This document shows, piece by piece, positions 1-10,687 of a stretch of DNA of 64,000 nucleotides. The stretch comes from Tetramitus jugosus (taxonomy: Eukaryota; Heterolobosea; Eutetramitea; Acrasida; Vahlkampfiidae): assembly GCA_937625935.1 (NCBI GenBank), contig OW569350.1:434001-498000 (forward strand). Direction: 5' to 3'. The notes under the pieces were generated by a model. The model was given only the letters and a program-made list of their open reading frames with translations, searched no databases and was not told the origin of the DNA. The first letter of the stretch is position 1; every line of letters begins with the position of its first letter. A program made the position numbers and the translations under genes.

Positions 1-586
1 TGAGTCTCTCCTGAACTTGCAATCGTCTACAGAACACTTCTGCAATTCGTGCGAGCTTACTCAGACCCAGAACTCTCCCATTTGGAATATAACCAATGTG
101 CACCTTGCCCACAAACGGTACCAAATGATGTTCACACAGAGAAAACAGCTCAATGTCCTTTACAATCACCATTTCTTGATGATCCTCGTTGAACACACCA
201 TCTCCCACCACTTCTTCCACACTTTCATAGTAACCCTTTGTGAAATACATGAGTGCTTTGGCTGCACGATCTGGTGTCTTCAACAGACCTTCTCTGTTTA
301 CATCTTCGCCGACGTGCTGTAAAATTTGGCGGTAACAATCGGAGATGTCTTGCTGGACCTGAGCTGGAGGTGATTCTAATCTGTCCTGATAAATCTTGCG
401 CGATACACTGAGTGAGCCATGTGTCTCTGGCAGATAGCCTTCACGTTTTTCGGGGTACGGTATTACTCCGACTCTGGATTGTTCCTCTACTGGATCCTGT
501 TCTTGTTCTTGTTGTTGTTGTTGGGATAGATTATTATTATTAGGCATTTCGTTGTTGTTATTGGATTCTTGTTGTTGTGTGCTCAT
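1..586 (-). CDS. folE/GCH1: GTP cyclohydrolase I (5' part; cut by window start)
   Basis: The reverse strand reads from an ATG at 586 to the window edge without a stop, so the C-terminus is missing. GTP cyclohydrolase I converts GTP to dihydroneopterin triphosphate, the first step of tetrahydrobiopterin and folate synthesis. The first 40 or so residues are Gln/Asn/Glu-rich low complexity. The conserved core follows: a segment with [14 protein letters not shown], then [10 protein letters not shown], which carries the zinc-binding Cys and His, then [19 protein letters not shown]. The order and spacing match the family. It is divergently oriented from the CAF-1 p60 gene and shares a 189-bp promoter gap with it. 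The identification is firm; only the 3' end is unseen. Confidence 0.95.
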   Translation of the reverse strand, partial: MSTQQQESNNNNEMPNNNNLSQQQQQEQEQDPVEEQSRVGVIPYPEKREGYLPETHGSLSVSRKIYQDRLESPPAQVQQDISDCYRQILQHVGEDVNREGLLKTPDRAAKALMYFTKGYYESVEEVVGDGVFNEDHQEMVIVKDIELFSLCEHHLVPFVGKVHIGYIPNGRVLGLSKLARIAEVFCRRLQVQERL

Positions 587-775
587 CTTGTTTTCATGCT
601 GCTGGATCCTGGACAAATTGATCCTTCGGGTTTTCTTTGTGTTCGGAGATGCGGGGATATTCATTTGGCGCCCAAAAAAACTGTTTGGGAGTGAAAAGAT
701 GAAGCCCGCCAAAAAAAGTCAAGGAAAACCCAAACTTTTGAAAATTGCTCATATCGACCCATTCAGGCTCTATTC
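587..775. promoter_or_regulatory. Divergent promoter FolE / CAF-1 p60 with E2F-like site
   Basis: This is a 189-bp gap between two divergent start codons. It contains TTTGGCGC at 664-671, which fits the E2F/DP consensus TTTSSCGC. A second related element, CCGCCAAA (TTTGGCGG on the other strand), lies at 706-713. CAF-1 is a typical S-phase gene, so the site is plausible. Function is inferred from sequence only. The CAF-1 frame is open back to 695 without an earlier ATG. Confidence 0.5.
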
Positions 776-2501
776 ATGAAGTACACATTCTTTCACGACT
801 CTTATGTGAAAGGCAGTGGTTTTGAGCCATTACGACCTTCTCCATGTATGAGTGTCGACTATTTCCCAGTGACCAAGCCCACATCATTGAGTGAGAGCAG
901 CACGACGTACAGGGTTGCCACTGCAGTCATGTCTGAGAATGTGAAAATCTGGGATTTTTGCGAAGACGATGCGTCTAAAACAAGAGCTTCTGAGAATGGT
1001 GATGTTGCAATGGATGGCACCAAGGATTCTTCAGCCTCAACATCATCTGACGAACACTTGAGTCTAAAGTTTCAGTTAGTAGCCGAGTTGGTGCCCAGTT
1101 CCGAATGTAAAACGATTAATATTGTTCGTTGGTCGCCTGATGGATTGTTTCTGGCTACTGGCTGTTCGAGTGGCCATGTTTTGATATGGAAGAGACACAG
1201 ATTCTTGTTGCCAGAAGAGAAGGCAGGCAATATAGAGCAGGAAGGCAATGAGAATGAGACAATTGATCCATCATTGCGCCCATCTGAGCTCTGGCGAGTC
1301 CACAAAACATTTAAGAATCATGAAATTGATGTTTTGGATCTAGCATGGTCACCACCTATGCTGGACACTACAGGAACCGTGTATAGTCTATTAACTGTTG
1401 TTTCATTTGACAACAAGGTTTCAGTTGTGAATCCAGCGGCTGGTGAGACTGTTCAGGAGTTTAAGGGTGCACAAAGGTATCACAAGAGCCCAGTTCAAGG
1501 CTGTGCATGGGATCCTTGGGGTAGTTTCTTTGCGACACAGTCATGCGATCGGACAGCTCGTCTTTTTAATTGCAACCAGAGATCGTACGCATTGCAACAA
1601 CCCACTTCAAACTCTCGCCTCATTGATGACAATGTGTTCACCATTGGCCCAATTATGAAAAAGTGTGAATTTAGTGAGGTTCAATTCCTTCCAAAGGAGA
1701 AATGCACAGACGACAACCTGAAACGTAATTTCCTGCTATTCAAGGAAGAGAACTCAAAGATTCATAACCGAAGATTGGATGTCGCTCCTGATGGCTCTAT
1801 CCTAGTTGTCCCGGCAGGTCAATTTCCGAATGTGGAAGTATTCCAAGAATCTGGAGGAAAGAAGGTTGAATATCAAGACGTAATCTTTACATTTATTCGA
1901 AACAACTGGAAGAGTCCTCGAACTGTTCACCCTGGACATAATTACCCTGTTACTGGTGTCAGGTTCTCGCCTGTACTATACAAGAAGGGTATGTGAATGA
2001 TGGAATGTCTCTTTGTCAAACGATAACACCACGCTCTAACAATTCCTATTTTTTCTACTATCTCTCATAGACAATGTAAAGCAAGGTACGAACCCATATT
2101 GGATGATGTTTGCGGCAGTAAGCAAAGATCGTTTGCTTGTGTATAGTACTGAACACGATAGACCGCTTTATGTAGCTCATCTGATGCATCAAGAAATGTT
2201 AACAGATGTTAGTTGGAGTCCTTGTGGTCAACTCTTGTTCGTATCATCCTGGGATGGCTATTTTTCCGTCTACAAGTTTGAATCCACAGATGCACCAGAA
2301 GGTTATTCTCTGGAACAGTTTGATATTTCGAGTATTCCTGATTGTGACAGCGAGAGTATCCATAGTCACAAAATACTTGCTGGTGTCAAGCGAGCGTTCA
2401 ACATGAAGGCACAAAATCTATCACTTCTGTTCGCTTCCCTAAAGGCAGAACCACAGGAACAATCCTCTGTGAAAGTATTGCAAGTGAAACGCAAGAACTA
2501 A
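776..2501 (+). CDS. CHAF1B: Chromatin assembly factor 1 subunit B (p60), WD40 protein
   Basis: There are two exons, 776-1988 and 2071-2501, with an 82-bp GTATGT...TAG intron; the product is about 547 aa. The WD40 propeller shows the CAF-1 p60 signatures: NIVRWSPDGLFLATGCSSG, then HEIDVLDLAWSP, then VQGCAWDPWGSFFATQSCDRT, then LDVAPDGSILVVPAG. After the intron comes a VSWSPCGQLLFVSSWDG blade. CAF-1 deposits H3-H4 behind replication forks and works with PCNA, which fits the E2F-like promoter sites. An acidic Ser/Thr-rich insertion lies near residues 60-95. The start at 776 is the first in-frame ATG. HIRA is the main alternative, but the length and the single propeller favour p60. AATAAA begins at the stop codon, and the next gene ends 27 bp away in the opposite direction. 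Confidence 0.85.
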
Positions 2502-2528
2502 ATAAATATTTTGATAAAATGCAAGAAT

Positions 2529-3577
2529 TTAGACTTTCTCCTGCACTTTTAATTGGAGATCTGGTGCTTGGTTTGCCTTTGGCTGCTTCGCTTCCTCTCC
2601 CTTCAATTGAACATAAGTATACAGCAGAACACCAACCATAGTTAGTGTTATTCCCATGACATTCTTAAAATCTGCGTTGGTGTCAAAGAACATTACTCCA
2701 CCTACAAATACAATACACGTTTTGAAATATCCCAAAACATTGACACTACATTGATCATAATAGAGAAGAATTCGTACATCATTATTATGGTCAGTTCCAA
2801 TCAAAAAACACATACGATAAACATAATTGCAAAAGATGAATCTTACCTCAATGGCGATGTTTTTCCAACAATTAAAAAGAAGGAAAAGTTGACCAGAAAC
2901 GCTGTCACACACGTTGCCAATATCATCAACACGCTCTCCAATGTAAAATCATACTTTAGCAATTCGCTCACATCATCACAAATCGGTATACAGAATGCCA
3001 AAATCACAGCACTCATAATACTCTGATACAACAAGATCTGCATCGCATTCACATTCAATTCATTCTGTTTTCTCTTTCCATAAATAGTGTACATGGCATT
3101 GGAACCGACGGCAATCACAGCAAACATTGTTCCCACAAAATTCATGTCCACATCAGTGAACACTGTCATAAATATGCCGAAACATACGGGAACCAGTGTT
3201 AATTTCACTTGAAAACTGGTTGGCTTATTGTACATCAATGTTTCAATGGCAATAATTGTCGGTGTGCACAAAATCTTCATCACCTGATAAAACGAAACAG
3301 AATTGTAGAGCAGTGAAATGTTGTTGAACACGACATAACCGCAAAAAGCTAAGCTAATGGGCAACACTCTCTTTAGCTCTAATCGTTTCACAGTAAACAT
3401 TTTAAAGTAGGCACATAGTAGAACCAAGAGGAAGGTCACCAGAAAATGGCACACTGTGAGCAACGTTGCAAACTTGAAATGATACTTTTGGAACAGTAGC
3501 TTATTCAAAAAAATGGTGCCGCAACTGGCCGCTACGTTGAGAGACAGAGAAAGGAGAGTGTCAATCAATGCTTTCAT
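2529..3577 (-). CDS. Nucleotide-sugar/triose-phosphate transporter family (SLC35E3-like)
   Basis: Exon 1 is 3577-2847 and exon 2 is 2745-2529, with a 101-bp GTAAGA...TAG intron; the product is about 315 aa with roughly ten hydrophobic segments. The triose-phosphate translocator (TPT) domain is clear: NKLLFQKYHFKFATLLTVCH near the N-terminus, SVSFYQVMKILCTPTIIAIE in the middle, and the SPLSVNVLGYFKTC block that spans the splice junction. SLC35E members are Golgi or ER antiporters; the substrate cannot be read from sequence. The C-terminal tail is Lys/Gln-rich, as in many ER-retrieved members. The gene is convergent with CAF-1 p60 and divergent from NDUFA9. Confidence 0.85.
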
Positions 3578-3788
3578 TTGCTCTTGTTGTTGGATTTCAA
3601 TTCACGTGTTTTTGATTGATGATCACATCGCACAGTTTCTCCTTTCGTCTGGAATTCAGGCTTATTTTCCCCGGTGAATTCAATCAGCTCATTGAATAGA
3701 GAGTCAACCCAATAAAACCGGTTTTGTAATTGCTCCGCCTAACGCAAACAAAATTGGTTCTTCATCAAACAACAACATTTTTACTTCA
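3578..3788. promoter_or_regulatory. Divergent promoter, SLC35E3-like / NDUFA9
   Basis: This is a 211-bp gap between two divergent ATGs and must hold both 5' UTRs and promoters. I see no TTTGGCGC element or other recognisable motif. Confidence 0.4.
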
Positions 3789-5110
3789 ATGATGAGATCA
3801 TCAACAATCAAGAACATTGTCATAAATGCTGCCACCAAGCAAAACACATTCTCCCAAGTCAACAGCAATGCTAAGCTTTTGAGCTCCATTGCCGCTGCAC
3901 AAAAGAGAAACGCTCATCACAATGCCAGCAGTGTCAACTCATTGGAAAATTATCAAAACAAGCACACAACATTCCAGGTTGCCACCGTTTTTGGTTGCAC
4001 TGGTTTCTTGGGCAGATACATTGTTTCACAATTGGCAGAAGCTGGATATCAGATTATTACGCCATGGAGAGACGATCAATTCGTATGTGTCTCTTTTGTG
4101 AATTTTTGTTCACTTGTGTTTCACATGAAAAATGCTCATTTTCTTCTTTGTCAACTCAAAAAAAATGCTTTTCGAAAATGCGCAACACACGAATCCATCC
4201 ACACCACCAACAACAACAACAACAATAATAATACGAAAAAAACTTGAAATGATGATAGGCCATTATGCCACTGAGAGTCATGGGTGATGTTGGTCAAATC
4301 ATTGAAATGAGATACTCTGCTGAAAAGTATGACACGCTGTTGAATATTTGTGCGAGAAGTAATATTGTGATTAATTGTGTGGGACGTGATTACGACAAGT
4401 TGTTTGACACCAAAATGATTGACTCCAACGTGACTGTTCCACCATTGATTGCACGTGCTGCACGTGAAACCAATGTTGACAAGTTTTTCCACTTTTCATG
4501 CTTGAATGCTGATGAGAATCACCCTAGCAAATACATGCGTCAAAAGGCTATTGGTGAAAATATGGTACGAAACGAGTTCCCTGAGGCAACTATTGTGAGA
4601 CCAGCCAATGTGTACGGAACTGAAGATCGTTTTATGAATTGGATAGCAAAGTGCCTTCGTTTGTTGCCTGGTGTTCCTCTCTCTGATGGTGGTTCCGCAA
4701 AGATTCAACCTATTTTCTGTGGAGATGTTGCTAATGCTCTCGTTGCTGCATTGGGTCAAGATGTTGCCGGTAAGGTGATTGAGATGGCTGGTCCAGAGAT
4801 TTTCACATGGGCCACATTTACCGACAGCATTGGTGAGAAGATTTCCGAGGATGTGCGCATTATGCGAACCAACCAACTCACTTCCTTCTTTATGGGAATG
4901 GCCAACGAATACACATGGCAACCAGGTTACACTCGTGATGTTGCTGTCAGACAAAGATATGACAATGTTGCCAATGTCGACAATGCTCAAGTGTTGCAAT
5001 TGAAGGACTTGGGCTTCCAGACAACTCTCTTCAACGATAACTCGAAGGAATTGTTGGCCAGATGGAACAGAAATGCCGACTATTTCCTCAACCTCAACTA
5101 TAGGGAGTAA
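3789..5110 (+). CDS. NDUFA9: NADH dehydrogenase (complex I) 39 kDa subunit
   Basis: There are two exons, 3789-4082 and 4259-5110, with a 176-bp GTATGT...TAG intron containing AAC and AAT repeats; the product is about 381 aa. The Ser/Lys/Asn-rich N-terminus looks like a mitochondrial presequence. An atypical short-chain dehydrogenase fold follows, with the nucleotide-binding motif VFGCTGFLGRYIVSQL. Next come VMGDVGQI, IVINCVGRDYD, the DKFFHFSCLNAD strand and ATIVRPANVYGTEDRF, all typical of NDUFA9. This accessory subunit binds NADPH and stabilises the junction of the complex I arms. NDUFA12 is also in this window (18.8 kb). Both sides of the splice join are family sequence in phase 0, so the intron is well supported. 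Confidence 0.93.
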
Positions 5111-5427
5111 AACAGACCTCATTTTGTAAATCACAATCGAAACATGGTCGGGAACACAAATATCTATTGTCTAATGGAAGAGAGAAGGACGATGCAATCT
5201 CTGAAACACACCTGATTACTATATCATTCATTATAAAACAAACTAAACTTTTTTATTCGTGACATGCATGTCTCATTTGTCCGGCAACTGATCCCTTCAC
5301 AACCCTGGAAATAGTTTGACGTGTGCAGTTTACAAAAACGGTCTGTGCGTGTCAAAGAAAATTTTTAAAAATACAATGGGTGCTCTCACTGCTTCTCAAT
5401 CGATTTGTGAAAAACAAACGAAAAACA
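5111..5427. other. Intergenic, NDUFA9 3' flank and promoter of next gene
   Basis: About 317 bp without a gene. It is AT-rich and holds the NDUFA9 3' UTR and the 5' region of the next gene. A short reading frame in phase with the next gene begins at 5323, but its extra N-terminal residues look like translated UTR. No RNA gene or repeat was seen. Confidence 0.5.
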
Positions 5428-6132
5428 ATGGGCTATATAACTTCCAATATCCAATACTCACTAAAACCTTATGCCAAGTGGTCTTACATCATATCTGCAC
5501 TGTTGGCAACTTCGGTTGTCTTCCTGTCCATGACAGCTTTCAAGAACTCAGACTATGGTCTGAAGAAATGGGGATTGTTGAATTCCTATTGGAATCCATT
5601 ACCTTTTGGAGAGATTTACCAATTTGAGGACCCATCTTTTGATTCATCCACGTGGAAGCAGTGGACCTCTCGAATTCCTCTAGGTGTATTCTCATACCTC
5701 AATCTTATTGGGTTCGGCAGCCTTCAGAAACATCGGTTTTTGAGCTGGTTTGATTCTCTCGTTCACATACCACTGTACTCTACTTGGATGTGTCTGTTCG
5801 CCATCAGATTGCTCAGTGTGAATGAGAGGTTCGCAGTCCGAAATCGAGACTTCTTTGCGAGGCATTACCTGTGCAGAGCTGCAATCGGATTGGTCGTTGC
5901 CAAGGCTACGTTACACCTCTTGGAGAACTGCAACATTATTTATGTAATCACAGCATTCCCTCATCATCACTATGAGAATCTAGTGGTGCTGCCGATCCTT
6001 ACCAGTCTCAAGTGGCTTGCATTCGCATTGTATTTTGGTGTCTTGGGAGCAGGAGTTCTCAAATACAACAACATCAGCTACAAGATTCCTCAGCTCGAAC
6101 AATTCAAGGAGATGCTTTCTTCAGGAGGTTAA
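5428..6132 (+). CDS. Unrecognised four-helix membrane protein
   Basis: About 234 aa. I do not recognise the family. The start at 5428 was chosen because it has a strong AAACAATGGG context and the upstream in-frame extension is basic, UTR-like sequence. Hydrophobic helices are visible near residues 15-40 (SYIISALLATSVVFLSM), 105-130, 150-170 and 180-220. The second half contains an ITAFPHHHYENL segment whose clustered histidines could bind metal or haem, but nothing confirms that. The gene is convergent with CSN1, 60 bp away. A mitochondrial inner-membrane or ER location is equally possible. Confidence 0.6.
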   Translation: MGYITSNIQYSLKPYAKWSYIISALLATSVVFLSMTAFKNSDYGLKKWGLLNSYWNPLPFGEIYQFEDPSFDSSTWKQWTSRIPLGVFSYLNLIGFGSLQKHRFLSWFDSLVHIPLYSTWMCLFAIRLLSVNERFAVRNRDFFARHYLCRAAIGLVVAKATLHLLENCNIIYVITAFPHHHYENLVVLPILTSLKWLAFALYFGVLGAGVLKYNNISYKIPQLEQFKEMLSSGG

Positions 6133-6192
6133 GTAAATTTGAAATTGATTTTACAGTGAATATTTGTATTGAGGTGGTCAAGTGCAATAACC

Positions 6193-7738
6193 TTACAACA
6201 TGAGAGTCTTGCCCTTCTTGTTACCTGGCTTGACAACAAAATCTCTCTGTTTAAGCATATTCATTCTCAGAATATTTGCTTCGGTCTCTCTTTCAAAACT
6301 ATCACCAAACTCCATCACCTTTTGATAAGTGTTGTTTCTTTCGTCGGTCACTCTGGCATACAGAATCTTGTTGTGACTGTCGATACGGGCCTTGATGTGT
6401 TTGTCCATAATCAATTGAGCCACTTCCTTCTCAATGTTTTCAACAGTAGTGCTGAACACATTGGCCATCTTCTTCAGATCAACGGATGAGAATGGGCTGA
6501 CATATTGAGTCAGTGCCTTGCTTCTAATCTTGTCGTACAATGATTGAACATGCTCTCTCATGTAGATATCAAGTGTCAACTGTGGCAACAATTGATCAAG
6601 GGCGTTCAATGCCGATGTGTACTTTGAATCATAGAAATCGTTCAACAATTGCTTCACAACAGGGTTCAATTCCAAAAAGTTCTTGAACGGTGCGCTCTCC
6701 AAAACCTTGTCCTTGAGCTCACGACGTTCAAAAGTAGCCAGAGCAGTGATACCAGTGTACATGGTGATGTCATTGCATGAGATGACATCATTGAACTGTG
6801 TGTCCAGGGATATATCACAAGAGAGCAGCTTCTTGGCAACGAGCTTGTACTTCTTGGAATCCAAGTGAGCCAATGCAGAGGCAACAGAGAGCTTGGAGAT
6901 TGAAATTTCATCTTCTTGGTTGCTCACATCTGGTGTTTGCTCCGCCTTGGACACATACTGTTGCACAAGTGCAAAGTTATTCATCTCAATGCTCACTCGG
7001 ATGACATTGAGGCACATGTTGATAACATGCTTGGATGATGTGCAATAATCTCTGGCTCTCAAGTAGCTCTTGAGTGCATTTTGGAGATCACCTCTTGCAA
7101 AGTAGAAATCACCGACATCATTGTTTCCAGTCTACATGATCGTATATACATCAACAATCAACAACAATCAAGAAGCAATAGACGAACAACATAAAACAAT
7201 ATTCAAAAAATGAAAGTGGAATGAGTAAATATTCTCTTCAGGAATGTCACACAAAAAAAATTCTTTCAATCAAAAACACTTTGAGATAACACATACACGT
7301 GTGGCTTCCTTCATGAGATTGGTCCTTGAAGCATTCAATTGAATCTCCAGTTTCTCCAATGTTTTCTGAGCTTCATTGTCTACACTGCTGACCCATGCTG
7401 CATCATACACATGTCCAATTCTAATTGTTGTTGTTGTTTTGGTTCAATGTTAGTTTCCAAGTTGAAAAAGCTTAAAAAAAATAATGATGGTGATGATATC
7501 AAACAACAATGAGAACTCAGAAAAAAACATACTCCTTGCCAAACTTTTCAGCGACTTCTTTGTACATGTTGGTGTTGATGCCCTTCTTGAGCTCTTCAAT
7601 AGCCAATCGAACAGCTTCAGCTCTCAATTGAACAGAACAGTTTTCAGCAATGAAAACAAGTCTCCTGACTTTGGTGAAACCAGAGTATTGTGAAATGTAG
7701 GAGGATAGATCGGTTTCGATTTGTGATACTTGAGACAT
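6193..7738 (-). CDS. CSN1/GPS1: COP9 signalosome subunit 1 (PCI domain)
   Basis: There are three exons, 7738-7533, 7420-7297 and 7131-6193, with introns of 112 and 165 bp; the product is about 422 aa. Phases agree at both joins, and the second rebuilds the family stretch LMKEATR + TGNNDVGDFYFARGD. The diagnostic CSN1 block is RARDYCTSSKHVINMCLNVI. The PCI region includes ITALATFERREL, FLELNPVVKQLL and the winged-helix ending KARIDSHNKILYAR. CSN1 scaffolds the complex that removes Nedd8 from cullin-RING ligases. The proteasome paralogue Rpn7 is excluded by the RARDYCTSSKHVINMC block. The protein is shorter than the roughly 490-aa animal forms, mainly at the N-terminus. A CSN9-like gene lies 12 kb away. 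Confidence 0.93.
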
Positions 7739-7836
7739 GATGGTGATTTTGACCTCAAAAGCTTTTTTACTTAGTTTTTTGTGGTTGTTTGTGCTTTTGT
7801 GATTTTTTGCTTTTTTTTTGGTTCGAAAGATGAAGA

Positions 7837-8079
7837 TCAGAACTTGGTGATGAGTTCCTCTGGATGTTCGGAGCGGAGAAACATGTGCGATTGTATTGCG
7901 AATTTTATTACCACAGGAAAGGACTTGATGAGGGTGGTGTAGAGGTCCTTGGTCTCATCAGGTGGTTCTCCTTGTATAGTACTCACAGTCTGTTGTGGTG
8001 ATTGCAACCATGTAAATGGAGCGAAGGTGGCTCCGAGGGGGCTTCCATAGTTCGACATGCTCACGTACATTCTTTGCAT
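7837..8079 (-). CDS. Small unrecognised protein (80 aa)
   Basis: An 80-residue frame with an ATG at 8079, 27 bp downstream of the Sel1-repeat gene stop and on the same strand. It reads as one small helical domain with a PPDETKDLY turn followed by an amphipathic C-terminal half. Composition is ordinary, without the homopolymers of antisense shadows, which is the main argument for a real gene. I cannot assign a family. It could also be a downstream exon or a 3' UTR frame of the neighbouring transcript. Confidence 0.4.
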   Translation of the reverse strand: MQRMYVSMSNYGSPLGATFAPFTWLQSPQQTVSTIQGEPPDETKDLYTTLIKSFPVVIKFAIQSHMFLRSEHPEELITKF

Positions 8080-8106
8080 CGCCTCAATTTTGTCACTATT
8101 GGAACT

Positions 8107-9798
8107 TTATTCGATGATACTTTCATCGAATTCAATACCCGAATCCTTGGCCAAAGTCAACAGATAACGGCCATACTTTTCATCAGCTGGCTGAACACCT
8201 TCTCCCTTAATTGTCATTCTGGCCAGTGGTACGAGTGCTTCCTTGACGCCACAACTGACAGCTTGAGTATACTTTTTGTGAGCAATCTTGTAGTCTTGTG
8301 GTGCACCAATGCCATGATAATACATTGATCCCAGACAAAATAGAGCATATCCATTGCCTAAACTACCTGCTTCTTCGTATAGTGACAAAGCTCTCTTTGC
8401 GTCTCTTCTCTCTCCGTGTGTTCCCTTCAGACAACGATCTGCCAAGTCGAACTTGGCATCGGCCGAGTTGGCTCTGAGAGCTGCTTGGAACATTTGGTTA
8501 GCTAGTGGTTCATTCTTTGGAACATCTTCACCTTGGCTGTACAGCAGATACATGTAATAATATGCTTGAGGATGTCCTAGTTCACAAGATTGTTCAACCA
8601 ATTTGATTCCTTTTTGAAGATCCTTCTCCATGTGTTGTCCGTGAATATAGGAATAGCCAAGCCAATAAATGGCAACAGCATCACCCAGCTCTGCAGACTT
8701 CTTAAAGCATTCAACTGCCTTGTCGATATCTTGCTCCACCTCAAACATTTCATAGTACTTGCTCTTCTCTTCTGGAGAGAGGCATCCATCAGGTAGTTTC
8801 TCCTTTTGAATACTTGTCTTAATGCCAGAATAGTAAACAGTTCCCAGATTATAGTATGCACCAGCTTCATTATTCTGTGCAGCCTTCTCCATCAATTCGA
8901 ACGCCTTCTTGAAATTGGATTCCAAATCCTTACCTTCCATGTAATATCGAGCCATCAGCATCTGGGCCTTGGAATGTCCACCCTCAGCAGCCTTCTCCAA
9001 GTAATAAATACCGAGTTTTGTGTTTTCCTTGAGCTTTGTCATTGCAATACGCTTTGAAAGACCAGGATACTTTGAATAATCAATCTTTTCCCTCTTTTGC
9101 TCCGCAGCAGCCAATCTTCTCTTTGATTTCTCATCGAGGTACACATAGTTGTCATCACCCGTCTTGACCATGGTTGGATCCTTGATCAAATCAGCAAAAA
9201 TATCATACGTGTCCTTCATGGCCTCATCCACACTATTGGTCAACAACAATTGATAGGCACTGAAATAGAAACGAGCCACATAGAATTGACACTCGACATC
9301 TCCCTTCTCTGCAGCTTCCAGATAATAGAGGAACGCTGCGACAACATCTACATTGACTCCCAAACTTCCCGTCGCATACATGCTACCAAGCATTTTGAGC
9401 ACTTCAACAACGTTACGATGACCAGCAAACTCTTCAAGAACATTCAAATACGTGGGATACAATTGTCTGGTGACGTTCATGTCATACATGGTGAAACAGT
9501 CGTTCATGAATTGAATGAGTTGATCATCTGATGCAGCTCTGATGGCTTCCTTGGTCTTTAATGGCTCAATCAGTTGATTGATTGTTTTTTTGAGTGGTGC
9601 TTGTGTGGTTGTTGTTGTTGATGTGGTTGTTGTGGCATAGAAACGATAATTGCATAAAGTTGATTGTTGTTGGTGAACAACATGTTGGAGTGATGGTGAG
9701 AAGGGTGTTGTTGGACGTAGGAGTGTCGTAGGGCAACACATCCTTACTTTTGGAATGCTTCGACGTGCAGCAGCAAGTGAGAATCGTGAGGCAAGCAT
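8107..9798 (-). CDS. Mitochondrial Sel1-like repeat protein
   Basis: About 563 aa from the ATG at 9798. A longer in-frame start at 9873 exists, but its residues are polar and UTR-like, whereas the 9798 start gives a classic basic, Ala/Arg/Ser-rich presequence (MLASRFSLAAARRS). After a Thr-rich linker come at least seven Sel1/TPR-like helical pairs. They are recognisable from repeats such as AAEGGHSKAQMLMARYYMEGKD, SAELGDAVAIYWLGYSYIHG and LGNGYALFCLGSMYYHGIG. Sel1 repeats scaffold protein complexes; here the location is probably the mitochondrion. No catalytic domain is visible. The partner is unknown. Confidence 0.8.
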   Translation of the reverse strand: MLASRFSLAAARRSIPKVRMCCPTTLLRPTTPFSPSLQHVVHQQQSTLCNYRFYATTTTSTTTTTQAPLKKTINQLIEPLKTKEAIRAASDDQLIQFMNDCFTMYDMNVTRQLYPTYLNVLEEFAGHRNVVEVLKMLGSMYATGSLGVNVDVVAAFLYYLEAAEKGDVECQFYVARFYFSAYQLLLTNSVDEAMKDTYDIFADLIKDPTMVKTGDDNYVYLDEKSKRRLAAAEQKREKIDYSKYPGLSKRIAMTKLKENTKLGIYYLEKAAEGGHSKAQMLMARYYMEGKDLESNFKKAFELMEKAAQNNEAGAYYNLGTVYYSGIKTSIQKEKLPDGCLSPEEKSKYYEMFEVEQDIDKAVECFKKSAELGDAVAIYWLGYSYIHGQHMEKDLQKGIKLVEQSCELGHPQAYYYMYLLYSQGEDVPKNEPLANQMFQAALRANSADAKFDLADRCLKGTHGERRDAKRALSLYEEAGSLGNGYALFCLGSMYYHGIGAPQDYKIAHKKYTQAVSCGVKEALVPLARMTIKGEGVQPADEKYGRYLLTLAKDSGIEFDESIIE

Positions 9799-9887
9799 TT
9801 TTCTTTTTTGATGTTGGTTGTTGTGTGGAGAGCGGTGTTTTTGGTCGGAAGAACCATCATGTATTGGATACAACTGAATGGAGCATG

Positions 9888-10687
9888 CTAAGCCAAGTAT
9901 TTGACTGGGGAAGTCTTGATAGTGGGGGATATAGAATTCAAATTCGCTCCTGGGATAATTTTTCTGGTGCTTGTCGAGTAGGATTGTCGAACATAGGCGC
10001 CATTAATCTTCCTCCTAACATCATGATCTCTCCATATCAATGCACCAGTTGTTGTTGATTTCTCACCAATAGTAGAAGGAAGCACAAGAGAAGACCTTGT
10101 AACAGGAAAAGATAATTTCGATGAGGTATTGTTCTTTGCTTGAGAATTCCAACTAGCTTTGAAGCTTGATGCACCTAATGTCTGATGTTCTTGTGGTACA
10201 TGACCACAATAGCCCTAAACATAAGATTTGTCAATGAAATGAGACCAGAATGAATTGATTCCATTAATACTGTGTTACTTACCGGAATATTGCTGTTAAA
10301 TTCCAATTGCCCAAACTGGTCTTCCATACTCTTAGTTGATTGACTCCAGATGTTCGAAGTTAAACCAGAATCGATATATTTCGAAGAAGTTATCCTCATC
10401 GCTCTTCTCTGACTATCAGTCAACAAAAGACTCTTATTTGGAATTGCAGATCTTCCCTCTCGTTGAGCTACACTCCCCCAGAATTCATTTACCCGGTTGA
10501 TTTTATCTGATTCGGCCTTCACTCTCTGGTTCTTGTTTTGAATGGAGTAAATGTAGGTATCTCTTCCAGATCCATCTAAGGACTGATACTTGGCCAAATT
10601 AACAAACATTACTTTTATTTCTTCACTTTGCCAGTGGAGACCAAGGTTGGTTTTATTGTGGATAAATTGTCCCAAGAGCTCAATCAT
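9888..10687 (-). CDS. Flagellar IPGYxGxVP-motif protein (CIMIP2/FAM166-like)
   Basis: There are two exons, 10687-10283 and 10214-9888, with a 68-bp GTAAGT...TAG intron in phase 0; the product is about 243 aa. The splice join itself creates IPGYCGHVPQ followed about five residues later by a Gly, matching the IPGYTGxVP repeat of ciliary microtubule-inner proteins (FAM166/CIMIP2). Upstream is DGSGRDTYI, which also occurs in small axonemal proteins. The rest is a basic, low-hydrophobicity, probably extended chain, as expected for a protein threading along doublet tubules. It is divergent from an EF-hand/WD40 flagellar protein across only 81 bp. The family call is moderate because the motif is short. 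Confidence 0.65.

Noticed and set aside
552-779. Forward reading frame of 75 codons upstream of CAF-1 p60
   Set aside because: It overlaps the FolE N-terminus and the shared promoter, and its product has no family resemblance; its stop overlaps the true start codon.
7837-8079. Mediator subunit (MED21-type) as identity of the 80-aa protein
   Set aside because: A loose helical resemblance only, with no diagnostic N-terminal motif.
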